Below, piece after piece: positions 48,373 through 60,506 of a stretch of 64,000 nt of DNA. Position 1 is the stretch's first letter; each line of letters begins with the position of its first letter. Made by a program: the position numbers and the translations under genes. Source of the DNA: Podospora pseudoanserina (taxonomy: Eukaryota > Ascomycota > Sordariomycetes > Sordariales > Podosporaceae); assembly GCF_035222485.1 (NCBI RefSeq), contig NC_085921.1:2108001-2172000 (forward strand), in the 5' to 3' direction. Under the pieces are notes generated by a model, which did no database searches, was not told the DNA's origin, and saw nothing but the letters and a program-made list of their open reading frames with translations.

Positions 48373-50372
48373 TAATCCCAATCTTTGTTGTGGTGACCAA
48401 GTTTTCCTCTTACAACCACCTGGGCTTGGGCCAAGAGGGAATGCAGCCCCCTTTATGGTTATGATTGAGTCTTGGAGGCTCAGGCATATTCTGATCTGGC
48501 TCTCCTGGCGAGATTTGCGTTCAATCTAATAGTGATCTCTCGTAGATGAAGGAGAAGACATTCAAGAAAGCTGCTTACTGTTTAATCAAGGGATTAATTG
48601 TCAGGCACAAATTAAAACGTGTGTTTTCCGTCTACCTGGTTCACTGTGTATGGCCCACGGTGAAGCGACTTGCTGGCGGGTAATGGTGCCTGCTTCCCCC
48701 CGTGTCGGACAAGCAGTTGATCTGGGTGGTGGCTTTGGCGTTGATGAAGAGAACCAAGGCCATGATATTAACGTTGATGAAAGTAATGAAGAAGTAATAA
48801 TTCTAGACAATGAATGTCGTCGGACGTTATACCTTTCGTGCCGTGCTGTGTCGATGTTTGGGCATATACCCGAGATTGCCTCACCGAAAGACAAAGCCGG
48901 TGTAGACTGGATAGAATTCTTTGCAGGCGAGCAATATCCCGCAAAGAGAGCTGGAGATTGCGAGCAGCTGCTTGTTTTCATGTTATAGAAGCCTGTGTCC
49001 CTTTCAACAAGTAAAACTTCCTTCCCAGGCTTTGAACGCCCGCTCATGTGTCTGTCAACTTCCGACCACGAACCGAACCCATCGACGACAGGCTCCACCA
49101 TCGAAAGAAACATCCGAGCTTCAACAGCCCAAACATTGACAAAGCCAGACACACATCCAGGGCAACTGCAAAGCACGAGCGAGTTCAAATACACCATCTC
49201 CTACTAAACTCAGACCCCGTCTCAAACTTTCCCTACCCCTGGTCTCGAGCCAGTTTCTATGATTCCAACTCGTCTTCACGTCTCCGGCCCGCGGCACACG
49301 AAGTTCAAGAACAAAAATAGATCAAACAATACACCAAGACCGAGCGAGTCCCTTCAGTCGTTGCCTGACCCATCATCTACTTCCAGGTTGTATCCTTCCC
49401 CCCTGGCAGTTAACGCTGCTAAATTCACGGGCGAGCAAACGCAAAATCTTCTACCCGAATAACTACACCAGAACCGTAAAACCGTCCCGAAGCCACGAGC
49501 CGGCTAGACGGAGCAGAGCAGACCAGCACAGCATTAATCCAGCGCCTGACCGCCAACCCAAGCAAGAAACCCCTCGATTACGCACCAACTCGAAAGACCT
49601 CGCCCCGAAGCTACCCTCCCCAACACAACACACGATGCTAGGTAGCCTTCACTGCTCAGCTACCTGCCTGTATCGCGGAGCTTACCTGGATAGGCGGAAG
49701 ACGAGCTGGACAGAACGCAATCGACATTTGCTTTTGAGGGGAAGGTGGACACAGTAAGAGTAGGTGGGTATTTTGGTGTGTGTGATCAACGGGGGCAGGC
49801 ATTCTCAGGTAGGGATGATACAGACCAGACACACAATACAAAGGGCCCGGGGGAAACACGGAACAGAAAGAAAAAGAAGAAAAAAAGGCCAAGTGCTGCG
49901 AAACACAAAAGAGCATTCTAAAAGATTATGAAGAGGCTAGATAACCAAGGTGATGTGATGTTCATAGGATGGGAATCTCTATTAAAGTACAGACTTTAGC
50001 TATTTGGTTTGAATACTGATTGTCCAAGAGAATCAAGGGAAAATAAAGACCGCATTATGTGTGCCTTGTCCTAAGTGTGAACCGCCTGTCCACCATTGCC
50101 ATGTCCGTCAAACTATCCCCCATCTAAGCACCTCTACATCCAGCCATTACACACTCTAAACCCGCTCTGCTGGCGGGCTTTACCATACCTGCCTTATATT
50201 TCTCTCTAAACACTATCTACTGACGATTTATACACACGCCAAATCACTCCAAGCCTCTCCCTACATATCAGGCCCTATTGATCTCATCCCCGTATTCTGC
50301 CCCCTGCTCAACCTCCTCCTGGTAACCCCCCCTCCCCACCAACCTCTAGCCCCCTGCTCTCCCCCCATCTCC

Positions 50373-52485
50373 TCATCGCCCCTCCTCTTCCTCCTCCCCC
50401 CGACCCATCCCCATCCGTCTCCTCCCCAGCGCCCTCCCCCCTCCAAAACCGCCCCTTGATCCCTCTGCCCGTTCCCACTCCCCGCAGACCTTCCCCAAAG
50501 CTATTCCCCCACAGCTAATCATCGTAAACTCACTCGCAGTCGGCCCATCCAGCACCCCCAACTCCCCCCTCCCCAACCACCTAGGCAGCACCACCGCCCT
50601 AACCGGAATCAACAAAATGATAAAAACCGGAAACCCCACCGCCGCCACCGTCTGCGTAATCGCAAACGTCGCCGCAAACCCAAGCAACTCCAACCCAACA
50701 AACAACCAGATCTTCTTGTCAGGACACCCCCTCAACGGACTGTCCCTCGGCCTGAGCCTCCTCTCCTGAAGCAAATACACCAACTTCAGCGTGATCCCAT
50801 TCCCCTCCAGCGCCTGGAACCCCATAATAAAAAACAACCCCGCCAGAACCCCCTGCGGGATGAGATGCAGCACCGACAGAAGCGGGCCCGTCATGGCGAC
50901 GAGTGTTATCAGCCCCTGGGCGAGGTTGGAGACGCGTTGTTCCACCACGTGGGTTGCTTTCAGTTGGGGTTTGCCGCCATGCTCGAAAGAGGAAGAGGAC
51001 GAGGAAGAGGACGAGGAAGAGGAAGAGGTGACGACTTCTGTTACGCAGAGGGACTCGGTGTGAAAAGGGGCTTGGGGTATCAGACCGTTAGGAAACGGCA
51101 GGCCCAACAGCCCCGAGATTCCCGTTGTGAGGCCTAGCAGAAAGAGGTCCCAGTGGAAGCCGGCTGGTTTGCGGAGGGGGTACTCTGAGCCTTGGGCTAT
51201 GAGGGAGGATACTAGGTTACTGTCAGTGGATGGTGATGAGGGAGAGAAGGGAGAGGGAAAAAAGGGTTAAATACCATTGTGATCAAACCAAAACAACACC
51301 GTCAACAAAACCGCAAACGGAATCGCCAAAAACACGTGCCCTATCGGCAAGTCCCAAAAGTGAACAAACCACCCCCTCGACTCCACCGTCGGCATAAACG
51401 CTACACCCGTCGGAAGCGTCTCCAAAGGCACATTCTTCATCCTGCCCATGTGGGCAAACCCCGTAAAAAAAATCACCGTCAACGGGGTGCCGTAGTCTTT
51501 GATAAACACCCTAATCCAGTGCTTGAACAGCGTGGATTTTGTGCCAATCTCTCCACATATATAAGCAATGCAAAAGACAAGCAGCGACACGACAACCGAC
51601 AGCCAAAACGGCGAGCCGTCACCGAGCGTCTCGAGGATTTGAACGCCCTTTTGGAGATAAATAAGCGCGACGTAGAAGCCAAAGATGTCACAGGGAAAGC
51701 GAGTGACATAGCTAAGCCTGTTTATTTTCATCAGCTGGATATCCTTATAATCCAAAAAAAAAAAAAAAAAAAAAAAAAAGAGCGGAGGTGAAGACATACC
51801 AATTACAAGAATTCGTCACCGCCAAAACCCAATGAAACACCAAACTCCACAGTCCAATCCAGCACATGAACCCAAGGTAGTAAGTCCCAGAGTCCTTCAT
51901 GATATTATACACCGTACTGCCATCTCACGTTAGCCATCCCTCTCCTTCCTATCACCAACCCCATCTCATCAGTGGCCCTCCCCCCTTCCCCATCACCACC
52001 AACAACACAGATACCAAAGAGAGAACTCACTAATTAAAAACCGTAATCGGCCCCGTAACCCCCACAATCACAATCGGCTGGCACGCTCCCACACTAAACA
52101 CCACCGCCCCCAGCACACTAGCCAACAGCGTCTCGTTCACTCCGTACTCCCCGTTCGTCTTGTGCAGCATGTCCAGACTGAACGCCAACGCGGGCAGGAT
52201 GTTGGCAAAAAACATGTACACCGTCGCCGGCACGACACGGTAATCCCAGGCGTCGGTCCAGTCGGACCAGTAGTAGGGCAGGCGGCGTTTGATGTCGAGG
52301 TACATGCCTCGGCCGAGGTGGATTCTGTGCCATGGCTCTTCTGGTTTGCCGTTTGATGATGGTGATGGTGATGATGATGGGGCGGGGGGTTGAGGTAATG
52401 AGACGGCGGCGGCGGCGGCGTGAGTTGGGAGGAGCTGTTCACCTCCTCCTCCTCCGGGTGGTAATGGCGGTTTCTCTGATGGCAT
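50373..52485 (-). CDS. Bor1/HCO3-type anion transporter (SLC4-like)
   Basis: Four exons: 52485-52031, 51916-51800, 51717-51275 and 51211-50373, 617 aa, every junction in frame. The ATG at 52485 has AAA at -3; the longer frame has only a GTG. The first ~70 residues are Pro/Ser/His-rich and cytosolic. Family motifs follow: LGRGMYLDIKRRLPYYWSDW, NILPALAFSLDM, ACQPIVIVGVTGPITVFNYTVY, CWIGLWSLVFHW, FWFDHNVSSLIAQGSEYPLRKP and GISGLLGLPFPNGLIPQAP. A Ser-rich insert follows TEVVTS, then VVEQRVSNLAQGL and GPTASEF. Known: fungal Bor1 exports borate at the plasma membrane, and the family includes bicarbonate exchangers. The tail after SEF is Gly/Arg/Glu-rich and unlike the usual ending, so a missed 3' intron is possible. 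Intron 2 has a 26-base T tract on the coding strand. Confidence 0.92.
51754..51779. repeat. A26 homopolymer inside a Bor1 intron
   Basis: On the coding (minus) strand it is a T26 tract within the 82-nt intron 51799-51718, upstream of the CAG acceptor. Confidence 0.9.
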
Positions 52486-53422
52486 TTTGTGGTTTGTTGC
52501 TTTCACTTCTTGAGGGACCGAGTGAGGCGTTCAAAATATGGGGGTGGCTGAGCCTCAACGGTCAGCGAGGCTGGTCGAACCCGCGCGCGGCTGTAAGTTG
52601 AGACCGCTGAGTGAGATGAGATGAAAACCAACCCCAGACTGAGCCTCTCTCAATCCAGAGAGCAAAATCCTCTTCAATTCCTGTGAGTTATTGACGCAGC
52701 GCAATTGATGCCATGAGCGTATCATCCACCAACAACGTCAGAAATCGATGAAATAGAACACCCCCAGAAAAAGCTGCGTTTGTTTCCCCAAAAACGACGT
52801 CGCTAAATGAGCAAAGCCAACTAAAAATAAGAAAAAAGAAGCCAAGAAACCGGCCCCACAAACCCGCTAATCCCCGGTTTGTCCCCCTCCCCGACTAACA
52901 ACATCTGATGCCACCCTTCATTGTTCTTTCACGTTTTCCCCCAAGTCCCTGAAAATCATCGCCCTCAAAGACATTCATAATGTAACCGTACAGATTCAAA
53001 GCCTCAACAGCAACGTAATCATAGTAGAGGAAGGGTATCTCAAAAACCTATACCACAATTCTCCCACTTACACCACCAACCTCCACCACACCACACACCA
53101 TCAATCTATCATAATACTTTTACATTTCATATACAAAGGAAAAAAGAGTTTATAGTAGTACATAGATACATGCCACTTCCTCCCCCTTCCCCTCCACTCC
53201 CTTCCTCCTGCCCCCCTCCACTCCCTTCCTCCTGCCCCCCTCCATATCAATCCCAAACAATGCACCTAAAAAGCATCATCCGACCTGATTTTACCACTTA
53301 AACCCACCCCATGATGCTGTCCTTTTTCTTTCTTCCCAGAGTATAATAACGTAAGCACATGAAAAGAACACACACGAGTTGAGTTTTTGTAAAAATCTAC
53401 CTCATCACACACCGACATTCAT
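52486..53422. other. Intergenic between the Bor1-like and m-AAA genes
   Basis: Promoter and leader of the Bor1-like gene plus the 3' region of the protease. Holds a 24-bp tandem duplication (about 53190-53241) in a CT-rich tract. No gene. Confidence 0.55.
53190..53241. repeat. 24-bp tandem duplication, CT-rich
   Basis: CTCCACTCCCTTCCTCCTGC-type unit occurs twice, 24 bp apart, followed by a partial third copy. Confidence 0.8.
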
Positions 53423-56229
53423 TCACCTCTTCTCCTCTCCCTCCTCATGCTCCTTCATAGCAGGCTCCGGACCCCCAGGTGTATCCGTGCTCTCGGTGGG
53501 AAAAGGCGGTGCGGCCGTCCCCTTGCCCCCCTTTCCGTCAAAGTACTTGGAAAACTCCTCCTTCTCCGGCCACTCCCTCGGTCCCAGCAGCCTGACCAGG
53601 TCATCTCTGCTCAGCACCTCCTTCTTCAGCAGCTCCTCGGCCACAATCCCAACCTCCTTCTTCCTCGCCGACAGCAGGTCCTTGCACTGCTTGTACGCCT
53701 CGTCCACGATTCTCCGGACCTCGGCGTCAATCATCTGGGCGGTCGACTCGGCAAACGGCTTCTTGAGCTGGTTCTCGTCGTTGTTGAAGTGGAGCGGTCC
53801 GAGCTTCTTGGACATGCCCCATTGGGTGACCATGGTGGTGGCCATGTGGGTGACCTTCTTGAAGTCGTCAGAAGCACCGGTGGTGACGGTGGGGAAGTGA
53901 AGCTCCTCAGAGACGCGACCGCCGAGGGTCATGGCCATGCGGTCCATGAGCTGGTTGGTCGACATGAGGTAAGCGTCGGTGGCGGGGAGGTACTGGGCGT
54001 AACCGAGAGCGCCCTGGCCACGGGGAATGATGGACACCTTGAGGAGAGGGTCAGCCCACCGGAAGTACCAGCCGCAAACAGCGTGACCAGCTTCATGATA
54101 GGCAACTGTCCTCTTCTCTTCGGGGTCGAGGACGAGAGACTTGCGCTCAAGACCACCAATGACACGCTCGATGGCCTGCTCGAAGTGGATCATGGCAACA
54201 CTGGAAGCGTTGGCACGAGCAGCTATGAGAATAGTCAGCACTAGACTTTACGATGAAACGAAAAAGTGAGAAGAAACCTACCAATAAGAGCAGCCTCGTT
54301 GACCGCATTGGCAATGTCAGCTCCGGCAAACCCAGGAGTCAACGCGGCCAACCGACCAGTCAAGTAGGTCAAATCCTCATTCGTCAGAATCTTCTTAAGA
54401 TGCACCTTGAAAATCTCCTGACGACCCTTCATCGTCGGCCGATCAATGTGGATATGTCTGTCAAAACGGCCAGGACGCATCAGAGCCTTGTCGAGAATGT
54501 CAGGTCTGTTCGTGCCGGCCAACACAACAACCTGCTCCGAGGTGTTGAAGCCGTCCATCTCGGTCAAGATCTGGTTCAGCGTCGACTCCCGTTCGTCGTT
54601 GCCACCGCCCCTGAAGCCGCCGCCCTCCGAACGGGACTTTCCAACCGCATCAATCTCATCGATAAAGACGATGCAGGGAGCGTTCTTTCTCGCGGTCGAA
54701 AACAGATCCCGAACCCTCGAGGCACCAACACCGACAAACATCTCGACGAACTCGGAGCCACTGACAGAATAAAACGGCACCTGAGATTCGCCAGCCGTGG
54801 CTTTGGCCAAAAGCGTCTTGCCAGTACCGGGCGGACCAGACAAGATCGCACCCCTCGGGATCTTGGCACCCAGCCTCTGGAACCGCTCCGGCGACTTCAA
54901 GAAGCTCACAAACTCCATAATCTCCGTCTTGGCCTCATCCATACCCGCCACATCCGCAAACTTGACCTTGACAGCCGCATCATGGTTGAACTCTTTGGCC
55001 TTGCTCTTGCCGAAACCAAAGACGCCGCTCCCACCACCACCCATACCAGCACCGGCCCGTCTCGCCGACCAGATCAACAGACCCATGATCATCAACGTCG
55101 GCCCAAAAGCAATCAACAAGTTGCTGAAGTTGCTCTCAGAGGCATACGAGACCGGTATCCTGTCCGAGGTCGGGATCCCCAGTTCCTGCTGCGCCTCGTC
55201 CAGTCTCCTCTCAAAGGCATCAATAGAGCCAATGGTGAAGTAGTAATGAAACCCAGGCTTGCCAGCAGTAGACCCAGGGTAAACAGAGTTGACCGCCTCC
55301 CTATCCAGCTCAACCTTGACCCGGTCGTGATCAACAATCAGCTTCTTGACCAAGCCCTTGTCCAAAAACGTCCTCCGCAGCTCCTGCCAGGTGATCTCCC
55401 TAGAGTTATCCCCACCCATAAACAGCGACAGCAGGGGATACAGCAAAATAGCACCCACCACCCAGCTCATGGTGTCCGACAGCTGGAATCCCGGTCTAGG
55501 CGGTGGCGTCCCCCTCTTCCTTTGCTGTCCCTTCTGCTTCCCCTCCCCATCCTGCTTCCCTTCCCCATCCTGCTTCCCCTCCCCATCCTGCTTCTCCCCC
55601 TCCTCCTTCTCCCCAGGCTTCCTACTCTCAAAACTCACACTCCTCGCTTCCCTCTCCGCCCTCTTCCTCCTCTCCTCCTCGACCTCCTCCTGCTGTGCCT
55701 GAAACTCCTGAATATCCTCTAGCATCTTCGGAAAGTACCTCATCGCCCTCAAGGCATCCATCATCCCCAGCTTAGGGAAATCCCCCGTCCAGTTCTTGAC
55801 CATAATGTCATGAAACTCCTTTGGCAAACCCGGCACTTTGTTCACGTCGAAGATCGCCCTCAGCTCCGGCGGCATCTGTATCACACCCAGGAGCTTCTCC
55901 ACCTTTTTCAGCTCCTCCTCCGACAGGCGGACCCAGCCGCGGGGTATTGGCTTCTCTTCTTCGGTTCCTGGTGGTGTCGTGACGTCTCGGTGGTGGTCAT
56001 TGTTGTTGTTTTCGGGTGGCCCGGCAGGAGGAGGAGGGGGGGGGTTGGTCGATTGGAATCTTCTCGAGAGAACAAAAACTGAACCGGCTGGGGAGGATGA
56101 AATAATCCGGGGGTGTCGAGCTGCTCGAATGGCTGGGCTTGTGATCGCTCGGAGGGGCAGACTCCTCCTTGCGCCGCCGCTGCCGCCGCCGCCGAGGGCA
56201 GCCAGTCGGCAGGCTGGGGATCGGAACAT
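53423..56229 (-). CDS. m-AAA protease subunit (Afg3/Yta12 type), mitochondrial inner membrane
   Basis: Two exons, 56229-54282 and 54222-53423, 915 aa; the intron (GTAGGT...TAG, 59 nt) splits an Ala codon after NEAALI. An Arg-rich presequence covers ~1-60 ([17 protein letters not shown]). Next come a matrix/FtsH-extension region with an EGKQDG repeat (about 211-232), membrane helices at ~254-272 and ~369-388, Walker A GPPGTGKT (465-472), Walker B IVFIDEID (520-527), and the second region of homology [19 protein letters not shown]. The zinc-binding HEAGH is at 692-696, with the third ligand expected in [10 protein letters not shown]. It is an ATP-dependent metalloprotease of the matrix side that removes misfolded inner-membrane proteins and matures selected ones. 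I cannot decide between Afg3 and Yta12. Long plus-strand ORFs across it are shadows. Confidence 0.95.
55539..55602 (-). repeat. 21-bp in-frame repeats in the m-AAA gene
   Basis: Three near-identical 21-bp units coding a Gly-Lys-Gln-Asp-Gly-Glu-type heptamer, in the linker before the first membrane helix. Confidence 0.75.
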
Positions 56230-57386
56230 TGCTTTTGTTGTGTCTTATGTCCCCTTGTCTAAATCAATTCGGCCCCCTTTTCACCTTTCGTTGTAAAAGC
56301 TGCGTCCGGTTTTGTTGTGGCGTACAACCACAAGAACGCAGTCGAGAAAGATGGTGGGATGTGGTGATGCGATGCGGGATTGCGAAAGGACCGACCACCA
56401 GCAGCAGGTGTGGTGGATTTCTTGGCAACCCGAACCAGCAAGCAGCAGTTTAAAACGAACTGTGACCTTTTCTATCAGCTTGATAAGCAGCGGCCCACCG
56501 CCTGCGCACTCACCACTAACCACTAGCGGCAACTTGTAGGAAAAATTCGTCGAAATTGCCTACAGGAAGCGGGCAGTCTTTTGAACAAGACCAACTTTCT
56601 GTTGTTGTGGTTCAAGTGAGCCGCTGTGCTGACAGCAGAAAGGTTTTCCTCCCTGTACGAAAGCTCTGCAAAATCCCATTCGATGATGATGCTGTGCGGC
56701 GAGAAACACCTACCTAAAGCTCATCCGGCCTTATCCCGAAATGTCCTAGCGCTGAGTCACGTGGGGAGGGGGGAGGCTACAAAGCTATGGAATTATCGGA
56801 CTCCTGGCCTAAAGTCTATACAAAATACAGAAGCTCCATAGCCCCCAAAAGTGCCCGGACAGGCTCCTCCGTAGGCAGTGTGGTGCTGACGTATGGAGTC
56901 CACAAGAAGGCAGGTGAGCATGCTTAGCTTGGTCACAACGGCCACGACGAGCTTTAGCTTGAAGCTCACGATCCTGATGCTACTGCAGATACCTTTTAAA
57001 TAACCAATCCATTCATCTGATGGTTAGCAGCAAAACAAGACAGAAGATGCACCTGAGCAGAGACGTCCTTCTAATTCACGCCCCTATATACCCTCCCACA
57101 TTCCTCACCCATAGCAAGTTACACATTCCCATGCAACCACCCAACACAACAATGCTTCCCAAAGAAAATCATCAACTGAACTAAACAAAAGGGGGAATCC
57201 GGTCAAAACAACAACAACAACAACAACAACAAAAAAACACAATCCCAAAAAAACCCAATGCCAATCCATCACGCCCACCCATGAATTTCCATTCCCATAT
57301 TATTCCATCTACCCTTTTCCCTTTCCAAAGATGCCCAGTCCCCTTTTTACCTTTCCACAGCCCCCCCCCCTCCCCGTTTCCCACCT
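56230..57386. other. Intergenic between the m-AAA and Zn2Cys6 genes
   Basis: Protease promoter on the left, 3' region of the Zn2Cys6 gene on the right. A CAA microsatellite is at about 57209-57232. No gene recognised. Confidence 0.55.
57209..57232. repeat. (CAA)n microsatellite
   Basis: About eight CAA units followed by an A-rich tract. Confidence 0.85.
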
Positions 57387-60300
57387 CTACATCCTCCCAG
57401 ACACCTCCCCCCCAAAATTCCCATTCTCCACACTAGGATACGCCCCCCCGCTCATCTCGGCCCAATCCCAATCCAACGTCATCGGCAAGCTAAACAAGTC
57501 CTGCGGCAACATAGGCTGCTGAAAGAACCCTCCCCCCAGCGGCGGGCTCGTCAGTCCCCCTGTCCCTCCCATCGTAACTGAATTCATCGGATCAAATCCT
57601 CCCATATCATACCCCCCGTAATCACCACCACCACCACCCGGAACACCGCCTCCACCATTCGGAGGCGCAGCTGCAAAATCCCCATGCCACCCCGTTGGCG
57701 CCATACCAGGCGACGAACTCGAGCTCATTGTCCCTTGGCCGTTGGCGGCGCCGTTTATCGGGCCGAATCCAGTGTTTGGTGGTGAGCGGTGGTCGTTTGG
57801 TGGTGGGGAAAGGTTGTTGTTCGGGGGCTGATGCTGGTTGTTCATGGAATGGGATGCTTGTGGTGTGGCAGAGCCGGCTGTTGTTGGCCGGGGTGTAGGG
57901 GCGGCGGCTGCTGGGTTGGGGTTGAAGGATGGGGAGTCTCCAGTAGCAGTTGTCTTGGCAGCTGGTTGCTCGGTATTCTTCCTCTTCCGCCTGTTGGCGT
58001 GTTCCTTCTCCGCCTTTTCCACCACCACCTTTGCAATCCGCTCAAACTCTGAACAAACTCCCAGCATGCGGTGGACACCACCTGTCTCGGCTTCTACGCC
58101 GAGCATAGACAAGAAGTTGACCACCACGTTCATAAGCTTTGCGTCTGACCGGGCTCTTGGGTCCAGTGGATTTTGCAACACGTTGCCGAAGAGGGTAACG
58201 AGGGCTGATACTGGGAAGTATAGGACCATCCTACATGATAATTAGCAATTACGCAGCCGAGAATGGGACAGGAGCAACTTACCAAACACAAGAGAAATCC
58301 CCCTGAGGGATGTACTTGAGCAGAGAAATCGACGCCCTAGCAGCCGAAGTGCACAACGCCGCCGATGAGAAAATGCGAGGGTTCAATGGCCTAGCATTAA
58401 GCCCCTGAATAGCATAGTTGGACAACCTGCTGGTCCAATACCCATGATGAATCGACATCCGGTGAATTGTCGTCAAGCAGTTGTAATAGTTAAAGTGCAG
58501 CATGACGATGTGCAGTATCAGCGGCGTGTGCGATGCCTTGATTTCGTGTTCCGGTCGGAAGTCGATGGGAATCCTGTCCTTCCAGTTCTCAAGCTCCTGG
58601 TCGAGTTCGCCAATGGTGTTCAAGAGCTCGCCATCAGACTGCTTTGTCGCCTCTGTCGAGTACAACCTGTTGTAAACCCTGCTCTCAACAATGGATAGCT
58701 CGCACATAACCCTAAACAGGTTCATCTTCCCCTTTCCGTCCGCCAGCGGAATGTTTCCGATGCCATCCGCCGGGTCAGCGTCAGGCAGCTCGACGTTCAT
58801 GTCGCTATCATCCTGTGCCGGTGGTCTTCCTGATCGGAGGCAAAGATCCTTGTCCAGCATGTAGGCAATCCAAAACACTCTCTTGCGCTGCTCGATTTCG
58901 ATCGGGTTCAAATTGAAGTTGGTGCCCTTCTTGTGAAGGCCGATGGTGTGCGCCAGTCGGATGGCAGTCGCAATGATAAGTGACGATGGCTGCGGGTTAG
59001 GAGTGCCTTGCATAAACATAGCCATACCCAGCAGAGCCTGCACACTAAGCAGATCCGTGCAGCGCATCACAATCTCCGAAAAGCAAGCCATGGCGTTCTT
59101 CATGTATGCCCAAGCCTTGTCGTCCTCTTCCTGTGGTACAAGGTTGCTCATCACCCGTAGCCGATGAGCGATAGCCAGAGCCACGTTCAAACTCGCCCAC
59201 CATCCAGATCCAGTGTATGGGTCGCTGGAATATTGTCGCTCTACCAGATGCATAAACGTCGGTTGGTGGAAGAGCGGGAACATGCAGTTGAAGTTCTCGA
59301 AATAGTCCTTGAGCAGCGAAAGGGCCTCGTTCTTTGGTGGCAGGTCACGGAAGATGACTCGGCGGAAGAGGTCACCAAACACATCAGGCTTCCATGCAGT
59401 CCACTTGTGATCGTCGATCGAGACATCAGAGATCATCTGCTGGAACGAAGAATCGCCCATCTTCTCATTCACCCACTGGATACCCTTGGGTGAGAAGATG
59501 GAGAAACCGGACGAGGAGCCTTTCCTGTGTCAGTAACAAGTGGCAAGCTGATCATAGACCAAAGACTTACCAATATATCTCGTCTCACCAATGTTATTGG
59601 TGACTAGCGAGCACATCATCTCACTCAGCTCAGCAACCTCCTCCTGCTCCTCTCCCTCTCCATCCTTTTCTGGCGTGATAGACTTCCTCTTATCCTTACT
59701 ATCCTTTGCTGGCTCCGGCGAAGCCAAGGAGCTCTGAGGAGTGGAGACATTGCCATCATGCCCCGACGTGGCCTGTGATGGCGACGTTGGATTCGACGCA
59801 GCCTGAGAAGCCTGTCTCGACCGCTGCTGCTTCTCCGCAAGCTTCTTCTCCAACGTCCCCAGATCGGTAGCGCCATTGTCATCTTCCCCAAGCAGACCTG
59901 CGCCAAGACCGTTAGTGGACCACGCCCTCAAGTTAAGCTGCTATTTAAGGAAGCCAAGTTTGGGGAAAAGCTATGCGTACCTGACAGCCTCAACAGGTGT
60001 TCCATACGACCTAATCTGTTCTCGAGACCTTCGATGTATTTGGCCCTGTGGTCGATTTGTCAGCTCAATGGTTCAACAGCAAACCCGAGCTTGTCCTAAA
60101 TACGCACCCCTTGGGCGGATTCCTCTTCTTCTCCACCTGTGTGAAGACGCAGTCGGTCTTGTAGTTGATGCAGTGTGTGCATGCTGGTAATTTTCCGTCG
60201 CATTTGATCTTCTTCTTCCTGCACATATCGCATGCCTGCAGATTGCCCAGCGGGTCAGCAAAACGCCACATCCCGTCGTCGAGACCAAGTATTTCTTCAA

Positions 60301-60506
60301 CTCACCCTTGCGATCCTCCTCCTCTTTGCTTCGTTTGTGTCTTCAAGTAGCCCATGGTCTCCAAACATTTGCGTAGCCATAAGGTCAGGTGGTAGTTGCG
60401 GCATAGGCATGCCATGTTCAGCATAGCCGCCGAAGATCTGGGGCGGTGGATTCATAAGCGGTGGTGGTTGTATGGGCATCTGAAAGCCCCCGTGCATGTG
60501 GTCCAT
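57387..60506 (-). CDS. Zn2Cys6 transcription factor with fungal-specific regulatory domain
   Basis: Six exons: 60506-60306, 60235-60108, 60045-59981, 59897-59571, 59519-58283 and 58230-57387, 933 aa, all junctions in frame. The N-terminus is Met/Pro-rich, then KRRRIAR. The zinc cluster, residues ~69-95, has spacing C-X2-C-X6-C-X6-C-X2-C-X6-C ([16 protein letters not shown]). The linker (EKKRNPPKG) leads into a predicted dimerising coil, [18 protein letters not shown]. The fungal_trans domain spans ~260-650: [76 protein letters not shown]. The C-terminal ~200 residues are Pro/Gly/Asn-rich and end with acidic/aromatic sequence ([10 protein letters not shown]), a possible activation region. The regulated pathway cannot be read from the sequence. 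Acceptor choice for exon 5 (GAAAG rather than the CAG four bases earlier) is set by the reading frame. Confidence 0.93.

Larger units (their letters stand above)
41461..50372. other. 8.9-kb stretch without recognisable gene, downstream of the homeobox gene
   Basis: The first ~800 bp is the likely 3' UTR. Beyond it no ORF has family motifs. It includes CA/CCCACA low complexity (43996-44041), several TAGG-type motifs (42929, 43033, 43469), a telomere-like GGGTTAGGGT (42131), a G18 run (48355), and a CA-rich, leader-like stretch at ~49050-49640. The last feature is unusual because the flanking genes converge on this region, so no known gene needs a leader there. Confidence 0.5.

Noticed and set aside
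52560-52620. tRNA-like GGTTCGACC T-loop on the minus strand
   Set aside because: The flanking bases cannot form a T stem or acceptor stem, and no D or anticodon arm is found upstream.
54253-55722. 489-codon plus-strand ORF opposite the m-AAA protease
   Set aside because: Composition is Arg/Leu/Pro-rich as expected of the complement of a GC-biased coding exon. The minus strand carries the full AAA and peptidase motifs.
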